Shown piece by piece: positions 24,384-31,532 of a stretch of 37,834 nucleotides of DNA. The notes beneath the pieces are model-generated. The model saw only the letters and a list, made by a program, of their open reading frames with translations, was not told the DNA's origin and did not search any database. Source of the stretch: Porticoccus sp. (GTDB taxonomy: Bacteria > Pseudomonadota > Gammaproteobacteria > Pseudomonadales > Porticoccaceae); the NCBI GenBank assembly GCA_021773405.1, contig JAJFKD010000219.1, forward strand, positions 1 through 37,834, written 5' to 3'. Both the position numbers and the translations under genes were made by a program. How positions within the stretch are numbered: position 1 is the first letter of the stretch; every line of letters begins with the position of its first letter.

Positions 24384-25130
24384 ATGGCTGAATCAACGGA
24401 AATCGCCTGGACAGATAGCACGTTTAACCCATGGTGGGGCTGCACGAAGATCGCGCCAGGGTGTGATAATTGCTATGCGGCCGCCCTTGACAAGCGAACA
24501 GGCGGCAATCACTGGACTGATAATAATCGCCGGGTGCTGTCCGAACACAACTGGATCCGGCCGCGGTCCTGGCAACGCAAATCAGCCGCCTTTCACGCCG
24601 AACACGGCCACCGACGGCGCGTGTTCTCGGGTTCAATGTGTGATGTATTCGATAACAAGGCGCCTGCCGGGCAGCGCGACCGATTGTGGGAGCTGATTCG
24701 GCAAACACCAGATCTTGACTGGCAGCTACTCACAAAGCGCCCGACAAATATAAAACGATACCTGCCGGATGATTGGGCCGCTGGATATCCTAATGTCTGG
24801 TTGGGCGTAACTGTTGAAAACCAAGAGTATGGCTTCCCGCGCATTGAGGCGCTGCAGAAAATACCGGCCAAGATCAGGTTTCTTAGTTGCGAGCCGCTTC
24901 TGGAAGAACTTGGGGCTATGGAGTTGTCAGGTATCTCATGGGTGATTGTGGGCGGCGAGAGCGGGCCGCTGGCGCGGGTCATGCGAATGAGTTGGGCGGC
25001 TATGGTGCAGTCAGAATGTCGCTGGCACGGAATCCCGTTCTTTTTCAAGCAGCGCGGGGCGAAACGCGGCAAGGGCGGCTGTATTATCGGCGGTGGCGAA
25101 CATAAGGAATGGCCCGAAGAAGCAGCATGA
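24384..25130 (+). CDS. DUF5131 (Gp37/Gp68) family protein, radical-SAM-like Cys motif
   Basis: A 248-residue protein. The opening ESTEIAWTDSTFNPWWGC with GCTKIAPGCDNCYA (Cys20, Cys27, Cys30), then VFSGSMCDVFD, the LLTKRPTNI element, VWLGVTVENQ and WVIVGGESG is the diagnostic series of the phage Gp37/Gp68 family. The C-x6-C-x2-C cluster and the barrel-like order of strands suggest a relation to radical SAM proteins, but no reaction is known. Full length, no break. Its TGA overlaps the next ATG as ATGA. Confidence 0.9.
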   Translation: MAESTEIAWTDSTFNPWWGCTKIAPGCDNCYAAALDKRTGGNHWTDNNRRVLSEHNWIRPRSWQRKSAAFHAEHGHRRRVFSGSMCDVFDNKAPAGQRDRLWELIRQTPDLDWQLLTKRPTNIKRYLPDDWAAGYPNVWLGVTVENQEYGFPRIEALQKIPAKIRFLSCEPLLEELGAMELSGISWVIVGGESGPLARVMRMSWAAMVQSECRWHGIPFFFKQRGAKRGKGGCIIGGGEHKEWPEEAA

Positions 25131-25741
25131 AGCATCTAATCGCCACCGTGCTCATCGCCATCATCATGCAGCCCGCTGTGGCGCTCGATGCTGACAATGA
25201 CGGCATCGATGACAATATCGACAACTGCCTGACTGTCTATAACGCTGACCAGGCCGATGCGGATCATGATGGTTATGGCAACTGGTGCGATGGCGATTTT
25301 AACAATGACGGCGTGGTGAACTTCGCGGACCTGGCAGTATTTCGCGCCACCTTTGGCTCAGCCGATGCCGTTACAGACCTGAGCTATAACGGCGTGGTGA
25401 ACTTCCAGGACCTGGCACGCCTGCGGTTATTATTTGGCCGCGCGCCGGGCCCTTCGGCGTTCGTTGCCTGCCTGGATCCCGGTCCTTCCACCACCGCCTG
25501 GCTGTCATGGAATGCGCCAATACTGAATGTAGACGGCTCACCGCTGACCGATCTTGGTTATTTTCACATTTACCATTCCAACAATCTCGCAGCGCCCAAG
25601 CCGGCGCCCATTCAGGTTGCCGCATCGCCAGCGACACTCTGGTGTCTTGAGCCCAGCACGTGGTATTTCGTTGTCACCGCGGTTGATGATTCGGGAAATG
25701 AGAGCGAATTTTCCAACGCTCAATCAAAGGTAATCCAGTGA
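25127..25741 (+). CDS. Secreted protein: thrombospondin-3, dockerin-like and FN3-like modules
   Basis: A 204-residue protein starting MKHLIATVLIAIIMQPAVA at 25127 (ATGA overlap; a start 18 bases upstream would spoil the signal sequence). Residues 1-19 form a signal peptide with AVA before Leu20. Then DADNDGIDDNIDNC and DADHDGYGNWCDGD, thrombospondin type 3-like calcium repeats; then two dockerin-like repeats, DFNNDGVVNFADLAVFRATF and SYNGVVNFQDLARLRLLF; then an FN3-like domain from about 118 with an Ala/Pro-rich turn and WYFVVTAVDDSGNESEFS. An exact 17-base repeat (25308-25324 and 25389-25405) shows a duplicated dockerin unit. Such proteins are common in marine Gammaproteobacteria, so a host-derived gene is plausible. 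Role in a phage is unknown. Confidence 0.85.
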   Translation: MKHLIATVLIAIIMQPAVALDADNDGIDDNIDNCLTVYNADQADADHDGYGNWCDGDFNNDGVVNFADLAVFRATFGSADAVTDLSYNGVVNFQDLARLRLLFGRAPGPSAFVACLDPGPSTTAWLSWNAPILNVDGSPLTDLGYFHIYHSNNLAAPKPAPIQVAASPATLWCLEPSTWYFVVTAVDDSGNESEFSNAQSKVIQ

Positions 25742-25815
25742 TGCGCCGGCTGCACACGGCCATCACCTGGTTATTGATCGCTGCATTGACGTTGTTATGG
25801 CTTGCACTGCTATAA
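25741..25815 (+). CDS. 24-residue membrane peptide
   Basis: MRRLHTAITWLLIAALTLLW: two Arg at the front and a run of some 16 hydrophobic residues, the pattern of a single-pass small membrane protein. Its ATG shares the A of the previous TGA (TGATG), so translational coupling is likely. Too short for family recognition; overlaps the next gene in another frame. Confidence 0.5.
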   Translation: MRRLHTAITWLLIAALTLLWLALL

Positions 25816-25940
25816 ATCAATGCTGCAATTGTGGCCACCGCTGGCAGGACTTGCCTGGCGTGCTGGCCAAAATAGACTGCTGTCCTAAGTGCGAGAGCAT
25901 TTACTGGCGCTGGGTCAATTACCGGGACAAGGGAAAATGA
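25797..25940 (+). CDS. 47-residue zinc-ribbon protein
   Basis: Starts MACTAINQCCNCGHRWQD and ends YWRWVNYRDKGK. C9-x2-C12 with G13 and C29-x2-C32 give a compact zinc ribbon of the CxxCGH ... CCPKCxS type. The start overlaps the previous micro-gene. The stop TGA follows directly on GGGAAAA, a heptamer of the slippery type. A second CPQCNEWH element lies just downstream in another frame. Function: nucleic-acid or protein binding, not determined. Confidence 0.65.
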   Translation: MACTAINQCCNCGHRWQDLPGVLAKIDCCPKCESIYWRWVNYRDKGK

Positions 25941-26018
25941 CAAGCTGGGGCCACACCTGTGCCCACAATGCAACGAATGGCACCTCACATCGACACCACA
26001 ACGCAAGGAATCAACGCA

Positions 26019-26258
26019 ATGAATGACATCACCAGAGACCCGGTCACGCTGCTGACTGATGACGAGTTTCGAGAGCTCGAGGCGTACTACCTGGATGAAA
26101 TCGCCCGCCTTGAACGCCAGCTATGCGAGCAGAAAAAACGGTATCGCCTGCTGCTAAGAAACGAGGTGGCCCCAGCGATCACGGAAAAACATCGGCCAAC
26201 CGCGCGGGAATTTCTCGCCCAGGGCATGCGATGCTTTCGAAAACGACGGCTGAAATAA
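26019..26258 (+). CDS. Small basic coiled-coil protein
   Basis: A 79-residue protein, MNDITRDPVTLLTDDEFREL, chosen over ATGs further upstream because AAGGA sits 8 bases before it. A long helix (EAYYLDEIARLERQLCEQKK) resembles a coiled coil, and the C terminus is basic (MRCFRKRRLK). Perhaps DNA or RNA binding. The final gene before the structured locus. Confidence 0.6.
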   Translation: MNDITRDPVTLLTDDEFRELEAYYLDEIARLERQLCEQKKRYRLLLRNEVAPAITEKHRPTAREFLAQGMRCFRKRRLK

Positions 26259-26274
26259 TAACTGCCGAACAAAC

Positions 26275-26303
26275 TTGTTTAATTTATTTCGCAGGAGTAT
26301 AAC
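26275..26303 (+). promoter_or_regulatory. Promoter candidate for the structured RNA region
   Basis: TTGTTT (26275-26280, 3 of 6), 17-base spacer, TATAAC (26298-26303, 5 of 6). The predicted start (about 26309-26311) coincides with the first base of the long hairpin at 26309. The -35 box is weak. An AACAA-AC-TTGTT inverted repeat overlaps it and may be an operator. Confidence 0.45.
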
Positions 26304-26308
26304 GAATG

Positions 26309-26646
26309 ACGCCGCGGAGCTATGGAAACTCCGCGGCGTATCTGGTTGTTCTTGACAGAGCGTAGCACCAGATGAGTCAGGATTGTAACACACATGCCCT
26401 TGCCTTCTGCAACTGTCAGCCCCACCAGATCGGTGTTAGACCGGCTGACCGAAACTCAATGCCCGCTGCTGGCCCCAGAATAACCCGGCCCGGTGAAATC
26501 ACGTGACGATTAACGGGGAATCCTCAGTTGTGCCACTTGCTGCCCCGCGTAATGGAATGCCGCGAAACGGTAGGGGGAAACCCCGAGGGGACCTGAGTAT
26601 GTTGCGCGCTCCGCTCAACGGAAAGGGCTTTAAATGTGACCTGAGG
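26309..26646 (+). ncRNA. Candidate structured RNA or leader (gene-free stretch 26259-26654)
   Basis: The only stretch over 300 bases without a convincing gene. Visible helices: 11-bp perfect stem 26309-26319/26329-26339; adjacent 7-bp stem 26340-26346/26367-26373; CGGGG 26514-26518 with CCCCG 26543-26547; small hairpin CCG-CGAAA-CGG 26560-26570; GGGG-GAAA-CCCC with a GNRA loop 26573-26584; GTTG...CAAC hairpin 26601-26619 with an inner 3-bp stem. CCTCAG (26522-26527) can pair with CTGAGG (26641-26646), and ACCTGAG occurs at both 26591 and 26639. Purine-rich single-stranded linkers are present. It ends at the ribosome site of the next gene, so it may be a long leader/riboswitch-like element or an independent RNA. 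I cannot match it to a known class. Confidence 0.45.
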
Positions 26647-26654
26647 AAATGAAA

Positions 26655-26834
26655 ATGCGACGATTAAATGACTTTTTACACGGCGAAGCCGACGAGGTAG
26701 CTAATATCCTGTCAAGCGACCCGCTACCTGTTAGCACGCAGGAAATGCAGGCGCTGCTGACCAATGCATTCAGGCGTATTGCCCGAATCGAGAAGGCCTG
26801 GAACGCCGAACACCCGGAAGCGCCGCTCCCATGA
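26655..26834 (+). CDS. 59-residue helical protein
   Basis: MRRLNDFLHGEADEVANILS, starting at 26655, where GAGGA is 7 bases upstream; the ATG 6 bases earlier is too close to that site. Acidic helices (LSSDPLPVSTQEMQALLTNA, RRIARIEKAW) and no Cys. Coupled to the next gene by ATGA. No family recognised. Confidence 0.6.
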   Translation: MRRLNDFLHGEADEVANILSSDPLPVSTQEMQALLTNAFRRIARIEKAWNAEHPEAPLP

Positions 26835-27052
26835 CCAGGCAATATGACCAGGCCGAGGCGGCCCTTAATGGCGCGATCAGGCAATTATGGGTCGCTTTCT
26901 CAAATCTCGCCGCGGTGGGGGAGTCCTACTGCCTGACTGAAGCTGACCGCAAGCTGTGGGTCCAGGTGACCAAGCATCCCGCCGTGCAGCGCCGGCTGAA
27001 AGATTACCGGCATATTGCCGCCAGCAGCGACATAGAAGGTACCCCGCTATGA
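26831..27052 (+). CDS. 73-residue protein of unknown function
   Basis: MTRQYDQAEAALNGAIRQLW, a helical protein with LTEADRKLWVQVTKHPAVQR near residues 35-54. Start and stop overlap the neighbouring genes as ATGA on both sides. The coupled run from 26655 to 28208 suggests a joint regulatory or recombination function, but nothing specific is visible. Confidence 0.55.
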   Translation: MTRQYDQAEAALNGAIRQLWVAFSNLAAVGESYCLTEADRKLWVQVTKHPAVQRRLKDYRHIAASSDIEGTPL

Positions 27053-27288
27053 GCCACGCGAACCAGTTCTGGAAACCACCCAAAGAGGTCCGGGCCGCCA
27101 TCAACCGCGGTGATGGCAAGGTCCTGCGCGCCTTCAGGCGCGGCGACAAGCAGGCCGAACTTATACGAAATCGCCAGTATTGGCATGACCTGTGGATGGA
27201 TTCATTGCACGGCGATGGGCCAGAGAACGTATTTGCTCATAAGGAAATGAAAGCGATCGATAAAGAAATTCAGGGGCTAAACAAATGA
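27049..27288 (+). CDS. 79-residue protein of unknown function
   Basis: MSHANQFWKPPKEVRAAINR starting at 27049 (ATGA overlap); a longer reading upstream in this frame would run through the previous gene. Basic, with a Trp-x-Pro-Pro element and a charged helix, ending [15 protein letters not shown]. Its stop overlaps the annealing protein start. Possibly nucleic acid binding. Confidence 0.6.
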   Translation: MSHANQFWKPPKEVRAAINRGDGKVLRAFRRGDKQAELIRNRQYWHDLWMDSLHGDGPENVFAHKEMKAIDKEIQGLNK

Positions 27289-28208
27289 ATGACCGAACCG
27301 CCATAGAAGCCGCCACCGAACAGTTGCCAACTGTCCATGAAGAGCATCCGGTGCAGATATTCAACCCGCTGGACGCCGATCCACAACAGTTTGCCGTGCA
27401 ACTGAGGGAGCGATCGACCAATTACGACGCGCTGGCCCAGCACCTGCGCGGCCAATTGGTGCCCGATAAGGACTTTGGGCGGATTCACGTGGCCAATAAG
27501 GGCAAGTGTCCCGAACCCTGGTATTGCAACCCGGACAAAGCCCCCGGCCACTGGTCGGGATTCACGCTCTTTTCGCCCGGCGCTGACAAGGTCCTGGGCA
27601 TTCTTGGCCTGGGCGTGAAGTATCCGGACGAACAGGACTACCGGCGGGCAGCCCTGAACGGTCGGGAGCTGACCGATATCATCATCAAGGCCTTTGTCAT
27701 CAGTTCGCGCGACCAGGTTATTAGCGAAGGCATGGGCGCGGCCGCAGTCGGTGAGCACCAAGGCAGCCTGAACAATGCGCTTAAAAAGGCCCTCAAACGC
27801 GCCAGGCTGGACGCAGTGAACCGGATACCCACTGTGTCGGCTTTATTCGAAGATGATTTTCTCGCCTCTCTGGCGCAGTCTGCTGATGCAAAAACGGCCA
27901 ACACCACCAATGCGCGTGTGCACGATCCATCAAATTTATATAACACCGGTGCGACGCTGACGGTTTTCCCGTTCGGCAAAAAGCTGGGCAATGTGCCGTT
28001 TAAGAATATGGACGACGGTACGCTGGAGTGGATCCTGGCCAATTTTCAGGACAAGCCGGATATCTTCAATGCCGCCAACCTGGAACTACAGCAGCGCAGT
28101 GATGCGGGCGCCTGTACGGGGGGCGGTAGCCAGTCGGATGATGCCCCGCGGCCGTATGAAGAAGGCGAGGACCCATTCAACGACGAACTGCCGCCGCTGG
28201 AGACATAA
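27285..28208 (+). CDS. Rad52-like single-strand annealing protein with ExoX-C-like tail
   Basis: A 307-residue protein. N-terminal residues 1-60 are a charged lead. The core has [20 protein letters not shown] near 103-122, [20 protein letters not shown] near 148-167 and [15 protein letters not shown] near 167-181. The last is the basic A-x-K-R-A-x-x-D-A helix of phage single-strand annealing proteins with a Rad52/RecT-like core. Residues about 226-265, [20 protein letters not shown] then TLEWILANF, match the small F-G-K-x-x-G ... LEW-x-L/I module found at the C terminus of ExoX-like and related proteins. An acidic tail ([13 protein letters not shown]) resembles an SSB-type tip. It should anneal strands or promote recombination for replication and end joining. 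Family assignment is by motifs and should be tested. Confidence 0.65.
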   Translation: MNDRTAIEAATEQLPTVHEEHPVQIFNPLDADPQQFAVQLRERSTNYDALAQHLRGQLVPDKDFGRIHVANKGKCPEPWYCNPDKAPGHWSGFTLFSPGADKVLGILGLGVKYPDEQDYRRAALNGRELTDIIIKAFVISSRDQVISEGMGAAAVGEHQGSLNNALKKALKRARLDAVNRIPTVSALFEDDFLASLAQSADAKTANTTNARVHDPSNLYNTGATLTVFPFGKKLGNVPFKNMDDGTLEWILANFQDKPDIFNAANLELQQRSDAGACTGGGSQSDDAPRPYEEGEDPFNDELPPLET

Positions 28209-28213
28209 CCGGT

Positions 28214-29194
28214 TTGAAAATAAATCATTGCTACGCCGGCGATTGCCGGACAATCATCCCGCAACTGGTTGCCGATGGCATTCGAGTGCAGACAGTGGTC
28301 ACAAGCCCGCCATATTGGGGGCTGCGCGATTATGGCCATTCAGACCAGCTCGGACTTGAACCAACGCCGGAGGCCTACGTTGATCGCTTGGTCGAAGTTC
28401 TTCGCGCGCTCCGGGAGTTGCTGCATGACGATGGGACTCTTTGGCTAAATCTCGGTGATTGCTATGCCACCGGCGCCGGCAAAGTAGGGAGCTCACCAGG
28501 TGGCGGAAAACAGGGCGATGACTGGAGCGGGAGAGGCGTGCCGGCAAGGGCTGGGGACAAAAATCCTGCGCGGGCAAATCGCGGGCCTATGACGCAGCCC
28601 AACCGGCTGCCAATTCCTGGCCTGAAGCCCAAGGACCTGGTGGGGATTCCTTGGCGGGTAGCGTTTGCCTTGCAATCAGACGGTTGGTGGTTGCGTCAGG
28701 ACATCATTTGGAACAAGCCCGCGTGCATGCCTGAATCGGTCCGTGATCGCTGCACCAAATCACATGAATATTTGTTTTTGCTGACTAAATCGAGCAAATA
28801 CTATTACGACGCCGAAGCCATAAAAGAGCCCGCCGATCCAAAAAATTCGCGGGATACTACAACGGCCCGGCGGTCGCCGCCCCCAGGCAAATCAACTGAT
28901 AGCGGTTTCAAGAAGGGCCGACACTTCAGCTCACGAAACAAGCGAAGCGTGTGGACGGTACCCAATCAACCGTTCCCCGGCGCCCACTTTGCTGTCTTTC
29001 CGTCCAAGTTAATTGAACCCTGCATCCTAGCGGGCTCACGTCCCGGCGATATCGTTTTCGATCCCTTCATGGGGTCCGGCACAACCGCAATGGTGGCGCA
29101 GCAGCTTGGCCGCCGATGGCTCGGCTGTGAACTGAATCCCGAGTACGTGGCACTCCAAACCGAGCGGCTACAACAACAATCACTGGAGCTTTAG
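28214..29194 (+). CDS. Beta-class DNA amino-methyltransferase (N4-cytosine/N6-adenine)
   Basis: A 326-residue protein read from TTG at 28214 ([20 protein letters not shown]); GGAG lies upstream. [12 protein letters not shown] at 30-41 (motif IV, Ser-Pro-Pro-Tyr) comes before [13 protein letters not shown] at about 281-293 (motif I): the beta-class order. SPPY tends to occur in N4-cytosine enzymes, whereas DPPY is N6-adenine, so N4-cytosine is slightly more likely. No partner restriction enzyme is nearby, so it is an orphan, probably protecting phage DNA. Recognition site unknown. Insert rich in Arg/Ser/Gly at residues 95-130. Confidence 0.85.
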   Translation: MKINHCYAGDCRTIIPQLVADGIRVQTVVTSPPYWGLRDYGHSDQLGLEPTPEAYVDRLVEVLRALRELLHDDGTLWLNLGDCYATGAGKVGSSPGGGKQGDDWSGRGVPARAGDKNPARANRGPMTQPNRLPIPGLKPKDLVGIPWRVAFALQSDGWWLRQDIIWNKPACMPESVRDRCTKSHEYLFLLTKSSKYYYDAEAIKEPADPKNSRDTTTARRSPPPGKSTDSGFKKGRHFSSRNKRSVWTVPNQPFPGAHFAVFPSKLIEPCILAGSRPGDIVFDPFMGSGTTAMVAQQLGRRWLGCELNPEYVALQTERLQQQSLEL

Positions 29195-29197
29195 AAC

Positions 29198-29842
29198 ATG
29201 ATTGACGCCATCCTGCCCGACTATTGCTATTCATCCCGTCCGCTCAAGCCCGAGGGTGTGGTGATCCACTATTTCAGCGCCATCAATGTGGATCCGGAGA
29301 ACGCCTTCAGCGTCAAGGCGTGCCGCTACCTTTTCCTGGACCTGAACCTGCCGCGCGATGAGCGCCAGCAATACATGCATTCATCGCGATGGCCTGAAAA
29401 CCGCATGTATGCCAGCGCCCACCTGCTGATTGCCCGCTTCGGCGGGGTCTGGAAGCTGATTGATTATGACCACCAGGCGTATCACGCCGGCGAGTCGGTC
29501 ATGAATGGCCGCAAAAACTGCAATCGCTGGACGCTGGGCATTGAGCTAATTGGTACCCGCGAATCAGGATTCAGAGCTGAGCAATACCGCAGCCTGGCAC
29601 GCGTGCTGGCTGATCTGGAGCAGGAATTTGGCATTGATCATGCCAACGTACAGGGCCACGACACGGTCAGGTGGGAAGCCATTCAGGCGGGCTCAACAAA
29701 GCCGGTGAAGCATGACCCGAGCGGCGCGCATGACGGACAAGGCACCAATTTCGACTGGCCACGCCTGCATAAACTCTGGGAAGATGAAACCGCCTGCCGG
29801 CGGCCTATAGCTGATCGATCGCCGCCTGAGCCTGGTCAATAA
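29198..29842 (+). CDS. N-acetylmuramoyl-L-alanine amidase (endolysin)
   Basis: A 214-residue Amidase_2/AmpD-type endolysin. VVIHYFSA with His24, ASAHLLIARFGG near 72-83, GIELIG near 114-119, GHDTVRW with His154 and KHDPSG with Asp173 give the AmpD zinc order His, His, Asp. It would cut the stem peptide from peptidoglycan. No signal peptide, so release needs a holin. It is the last rightward gene, far from most late genes, and ends tail to tail with the leftward lysis genes at 29805-29842. GGAG is 9 bases upstream of the ATG. Confidence 0.85.
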   Translation: MIDAILPDYCYSSRPLKPEGVVIHYFSAINVDPENAFSVKACRYLFLDLNLPRDERQQYMHSSRWPENRMYASAHLLIARFGGVWKLIDYDHQAYHAGESVMNGRKNCNRWTLGIELIGTRESGFRAEQYRSLARVLADLEQEFGIDHANVQGHDTVRWEAIQAGSTKPVKHDPSGAHDGQGTNFDWPRLHKLWEDETACRRPIADRSPPEPGQ

Positions 29843-29996
29843 ATACCTGGCGCTCTTCGGCATTGAGCTCCCGCCCTTCAGCGTCAGCTATAGCCTGCGC
29901 GGCCATAACTTCCTGATAATTGATACCGGCCGCCTGCAGCGTGCCAGTCACTGCCAGGGCCGTATCGAGTAGTTTGAGAAGTAGTTCCGCCTTCAT
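29805..29996 (-). CDS. Small helical protein at the convergence point
   Basis: A 63-residue protein, MKAELLLKLLDTALAVTGTL; a mildly hydrophobic front helix and a charged amphipathic end (DAEGRELNAEERQVFIDQAQ). GAGG is 7 bases upstream of its ATG. It overlaps the 3' end of the amidase on the opposite strand by 38 bases and the tail of the holin-lipoprotein gene. Lysis accessory function is possible by position, but unproven. Confidence 0.6.
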   Translation of the reverse strand: MKAELLLKLLDTALAVTGTLQAAGINYQEVMAAQAIADAEGRELNAEERQVFIDQAQAAIDQL

Positions 29997-30552
29997 TGGT
30001 GTGCCTCGCTATTTCGGTGCGTAAGAAAATCAGGATACTGTCAGCCAGCGCCAGGCGCCCCTGCGCTTCATTGAAATGACCTTCTTCGAGCAACACGCTG
30101 GCAGCGCTGATCATATCGTTAGCGCGCTGCAGGTGCTGCTTGAAGCGATCGCGGTCCTCGCCGTCGATCAATGCTCCGGGCGCACAGGGCCCTCCAGGCG
30201 TCGTATTGCCGCACAGAGTCTTAACCGTACCGGCCAGGGTTTTGATGTCCGCAGCGCTCACTGCAATGGCGTCTGAGGTGCTTTTAATGGGTGGCCGAGT
30301 AGCACAACCGCTCAACAGGAACACCAGCAAGAACGCAATCATTGTCGTGCCGGTACCGGGCAATGACTTGATGCCGGCGTCATGCTGCAGGGTACTGCCT
30401 GCCAGCGCGATCAGGGTTGCCGTTAGTCCCGCCTCCAGGCCGGCGGGTGCTGTTGCCATCAATTCGGGCTGGTAATGGCCGAGCAGCCACATGACCAGCG
30501 TCGCAATAAAGCCCGCGACGGCTATAACTTGCACATTTGTTTTTCCGTTCAT
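29884..30552 (-). CDS. Holin-like membrane domain fused to a lipoprotein domain
   Basis: A 222-residue protein. Residues 1-66 (MNGKTNVQVIAVAGFIATLV onward) contain a transmembrane segment near 8-25 and a second hydrophobic helix near 41-57, like a class II-type holin. Without a stop, the frame runs on at residue 71 into MIAFLLVFLLSGCATRPP, a lipobox signal with LLSGC, and a helical periplasmic-looking domain to about residue 185, then a low-complexity tail. It may be made as one protein or as two by internal start. The last 113 bases overlap the next small gene. An o-spanin-like role for the lipoprotein half is an inference. Confidence 0.6.
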   Translation of the reverse strand: MNGKTNVQVIAVAGFIATLVMWLLGHYQPELMATAPAGLEAGLTATLIALAGSTLQHDAGIKSLPGTGTTMIAFLLVFLLSGCATRPPIKSTSDAIAVSAADIKTLAGTVKTLCGNTTPGGPCAPGALIDGEDRDRFKQHLQRANDMISAASVLLEEGHFNEAQGRLALADSILIFLRTEIARHTNEGGTTSQTTRYGPGSDWHAAGGRYQLSGSYGRAGYS

Positions 30553-30566
30553 ATCTATACCTCGGT

Positions 30567-31082
30567 TCAGCCAGAGAATCCCTGAATTAGGAAATAATGC
30601 GCCACCAGCGCTGTAAAGTCATCACTGAGTCGTATTACAAAACGCTCACCTGGGTCTAGCTCAATCGGGTGCCCCAACGCTGCCAATGTCCAGCGAATCG
30701 ACAGGAAAAAATTGCCGTTGCCAAAATCATGCAGCACCGTGTCGTAACAAAGCTGACCCCAACCAACATTGGATTTGATGGGCGTGTTATCAGTCAGGTC
30801 GCAAGCAATGGACCCTGTATCACTCAACAGTAATGCGCTGATTCCATTAGTTAAACCAGGCGCTGATATTTGCCCATAGCCATCGGCATCCCAGCCGCCT
30901 GTGCGGGCATCTTCAATCTGAATAAGTAACCGGGAAAGCACAAATTTATCCGGCCCAGGCGGTTCAATATAAAAATCGGTGGTGCCTACCGAATAATCGC
31001 CCACAGCATTTTTTGTGCCGGTCCCGTCACCATTGGTATCCAGGTATCTGGAAATTGGCTGAAAAATATTCATGCCCAGCAT
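30567..31082 (-). CDS. Virion-associated beta protein
   Basis: A 171-residue protein, MLGMNIFQPISRYLDTNGDG. Segments FYIEPPGPDKFVLSRLLIQI near 37-56, GLTNGISALL, DNTPIKSNVGWGQLCYD near 100-116 and FALVAHYF-like ending resemble a family in marine phage genomes (Y-I-x-P-P, R-x-L-I-x-I-x-D, LTNGI, IKTN-x-x-W, CYD, LxxHYFxIQG) located near tail fibres; its role is unknown, perhaps a jelly-roll or attachment component. The start at 31082 follows the preceding TAA by one base; an ATG at 31073 is an alternative. Confidence 0.6.
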   Translation of the reverse strand: MLGMNIFQPISRYLDTNGDGTGTKNAVGDYSVGTTDFYIEPPGPDKFVLSRLLIQIEDARTGGWDADGYGQISAPGLTNGISALLLSDTGSIACDLTDNTPIKSNVGWGQLCYDTVLHDFGNGNFFLSIRWTLAALGHPIELDPGERFVIRLSDDFTALVAHYFLIQGFSG

Positions 31083-31083
31083 T

Positions 31084-31503
31084 TTATCCGTTGTCGGCCA
31101 AAGCTTCAGGTGGAACAATGCCGGCGCTGGCGTTCAAAACTCCCAGAGCTTCACAGCTGGGCAGGTCGTAGCGGTAGCCATTCTCGTCTGGTGCCGGCTT
31201 GGTCTGTTTGCGGTGCTCGGCCTGCAGCCGTTCAATTTGGTCCAGCAGCGCCGAATTGCCCGGCGTGCGGCAGCGCGACGTTTCCAAATCACGCAACTGC
31301 TGGTGGAGCAGGATCAGCTTGATATCGCTGACATCGGTTTCCAGTCCAGTCATGCGCAGGTCCATTTGCACGTTGATCTGGCTGGTGAGCCACTGCTGGC
31401 CGTATGCGCCGCCCACAACCCCGCTGCCCACCAAGAAAACCACGACAATATACGGGACTTTATTGCCCATAATGTGGTCAGTTACAAACGATGGAATGCC
31501 CAT
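31084..31503 (-). CDS. Membrane protein with coiled coil, i-spanin-like
   Basis: A 139-residue protein. Residues about 17-36 (YIVVVFLVGSGVVGGAYGQQ) form one N-terminal transmembrane helix; about 40-75 is coiled coil (QINVQMDLRMTGLETDVSDI), then a second charged helix ends near 101 and a flexible Pro/Ala tail follows. An N-in inner-membrane anchor with periplasmic coiled coil is the i-spanin plan. Together with the lipoprotein-bearing gene downstream it could form a spanin pair, though they are not nested or adjacent in the usual way. Confidence 0.6.
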   Translation of the reverse strand: MGIPSFVTDHIMGNKVPYIVVVFLVGSGVVGGAYGQQWLTSQINVQMDLRMTGLETDVSDIKLILLHQQLRDLETSRCRTPGNSALLDQIERLQAEHRKQTKPAPDENGYRYDLPSCEALGVLNASAGIVPPEALADNG

Positions 31504-31532
31504 AAGTTATTGATGTCCATAAAGTTGAGCGT

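Noticed and set aside
26306-26506. Two small frames (19 and 44 codons) inside the structured region
   Set aside because: The first has a GGAG site but its sequence is the hairpin itself; the second has no ribosome site. RNA structure explains the region better, though a leader peptide is possible.
29790-29815. CCGCC-TGCC-GGCGG hairpin near the convergence point as a two-way terminator
   Set aside because: The stem is only 5 bp and lacks a T-run on either side, so I did not call a terminator there.
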